A DNA stretch of 24,163 nucleotides from Parachlamydia sp. (GTDB taxonomy: Bacteria > Chlamydiota > Chlamydiia > Chlamydiales > Parachlamydiaceae): contig JAJTHR010000260.1 of assembly GCA_021298935.1 (NCBI GenBank), positions 1 through 24,163 of the forward strand, written 5' to 3'. The position numbers were made by a program, and so were the translations under genes. Below the pieces are notes generated by a model. The model saw only the letters and a program-made list of their open reading frames with translations, was not told the origin of the DNA and did no database searches. This document shows positions 23,690 to 24,163 of the stretch, piece by piece; within the stretch, counting starts at the first letter, position 1; the number at the start of each line of letters is the position of its first letter.

Positions 23690-24163
23690 TTAAAAAAGAT
23701 GGTGAATGACGCTTTCAAATGATGTACGCAAATGCTCTTGCATTAATTGGCAAGCCTCTGCCGATTGGCGCTGAATGACTGCCTGGGCAATCCTCACATG
23801 ATGTTCGTGATTCATTTGCAAAGTCTGTTTTTCAGTCAAAAAACTTAAATGGCAATAGCGTTCAAAGAGGTGGTAAAGGTCTTCTCTGATTTTAAGCAGG
23901 CAAGGCGAGCGGCAGCCAGAGACAAGGGAGCGATGAAAATCATAGTTGGCTTGAAGCCATGCTTTAGAGTCTGCGGGCGAAGACCCCTTTTCAATTGCAT
24001 GCAGGCGATGCAGTGCCGCCAGGATGGCTCCTTCCCAGGCCACATCCCCCGATTGGATGGCTTCCGACAATGCCAGCAGCTCAATTTTTTCAAACGTTCC
24101 ATAGATATCCTGCACTTCTTCAAGGCTGATCTTTTTCACAAAAAAACCGCGATTGGCTTCAGC
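23690..24163 (-). CDS. GntR-family transcriptional regulator, FCD (FadR) subfamily, N-terminus outside window
   Basis: The frame is open to the window edge. The first visible residues AEANRGFFVKKISLEEVQDIYG are the classic junction between the winged-helix DNA-binding domain and the FCD effector domain. The GTG at 24139 is therefore an internal valine and not the start. The visible part is an almost complete all-helical FCD domain. It includes YDFHRSLVSG and further histidines in NHEHHVRIAQAV and MQEHLRTS, the D/H/H/H pattern that binds a metal and a carboxylate ligand in this family. It probably represses or tunes the exporter gene 11 bp downstream. The DNA-binding helices cannot be checked here. 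Confidence 0.9.
   Translation of the reverse strand, partial: AEANRGFFVKKISLEEVQDIYGTFEKIELLALSEAIQSGDVAWEGAILAALHRLHAIEKGSSPADSKAWLQANYDFHRSLVSGCRSPCLLKIREDLYHLFERYCHLSFLTEKQTLQMNHEHHVRIAQAVIQRQSAEACQLMQEHLRTSFESVIHHLF

Noticed and set aside
24121..24139. GTG at 24139 as start of a 149-residue protein
   Set aside because: The preceding in-frame residues AEANRGFF match the conserved GntR linker, so the gene continues beyond the window.

Overview
The window reads as a piece of a bacterial chromosome with moderate, uneven base composition (AT-rich at both hypothetical-protein ends, more balanced in the suf and polysaccharide genes). There are no phage genes, insertion sequences, tRNAs, rRNAs or CRISPR arrays. 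Several traits point to an intracellular or amoeba-associated bacterium, most plausibly an environmental member of the Chlamydiota. These are a SufBCDS iron-sulfur operon, tandem lineage-type hypothetical proteins with eukaryote-like sorting motifs, a poly(ADP-ribose) glycohydrolase-like macrodomain protein and a secreted collagen-like protein. This placement is inference; no marker gene in the window settles it.

Layout. 1-63: last codons of an upstream gene, followed by a terminator hairpin. 215-2394: two tandem paralogous helical proteins of unknown function, each with a bipartite nuclear-localisation-like N-terminus; the second also has a repeat-containing acidic tail with a SUMO-interaction-like motif. 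2387-3631 (minus): a membrane-anchored coiled-coil protein with a PAS-like end. 3722-12176: a surface polysaccharide export locus made of an ABC-2 permease and ATPase (Wzm/Wzt type), a minus-strand Wzy/WaaL-like polymerase or ligase, a Wza-like outer-membrane lipoprotein, a large Wzc/KpsE-like co-polymerase whose C-terminal kinase domain looks dead, and a family 2 glycosyltransferase. A minus-strand methyltransferase (12173-12925) follows tail to tail. 12926-13349: a gene-free stretch holding an imperfect inverted repeat built from CACAGA units and a near-consensus promoter.

13350-19051: a tightly packed operon sufB-sufC-sufD-sufS-sua5. It has a TTGACA/TATTAT promoter in front, three of its four junctions coupled or nearly so, and a strong hairpin terminator that contains the last stop codon. 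It joins sulfur mobilisation and Fe-S cluster assembly to the first step of tRNA t6A synthesis. 19090-20433 (minus): a long AT-rich protein that I do not recognise. 20580-21563: the PARG-like macrodomain protein. 21640-22281: a secreted protein with a short collagen helix and a C1q/BclA-like head. 22308-24163 (minus): a GntR/FCD regulator, cut by the window edge, and the MFS drug-type exporter directly downstream of it.

The most promising material for new biology is the pair of NLS-bearing paralogs at 215-2394. The PARG-like protein, the collagen-like protein and the kinase-dead export co-polymerase come next.
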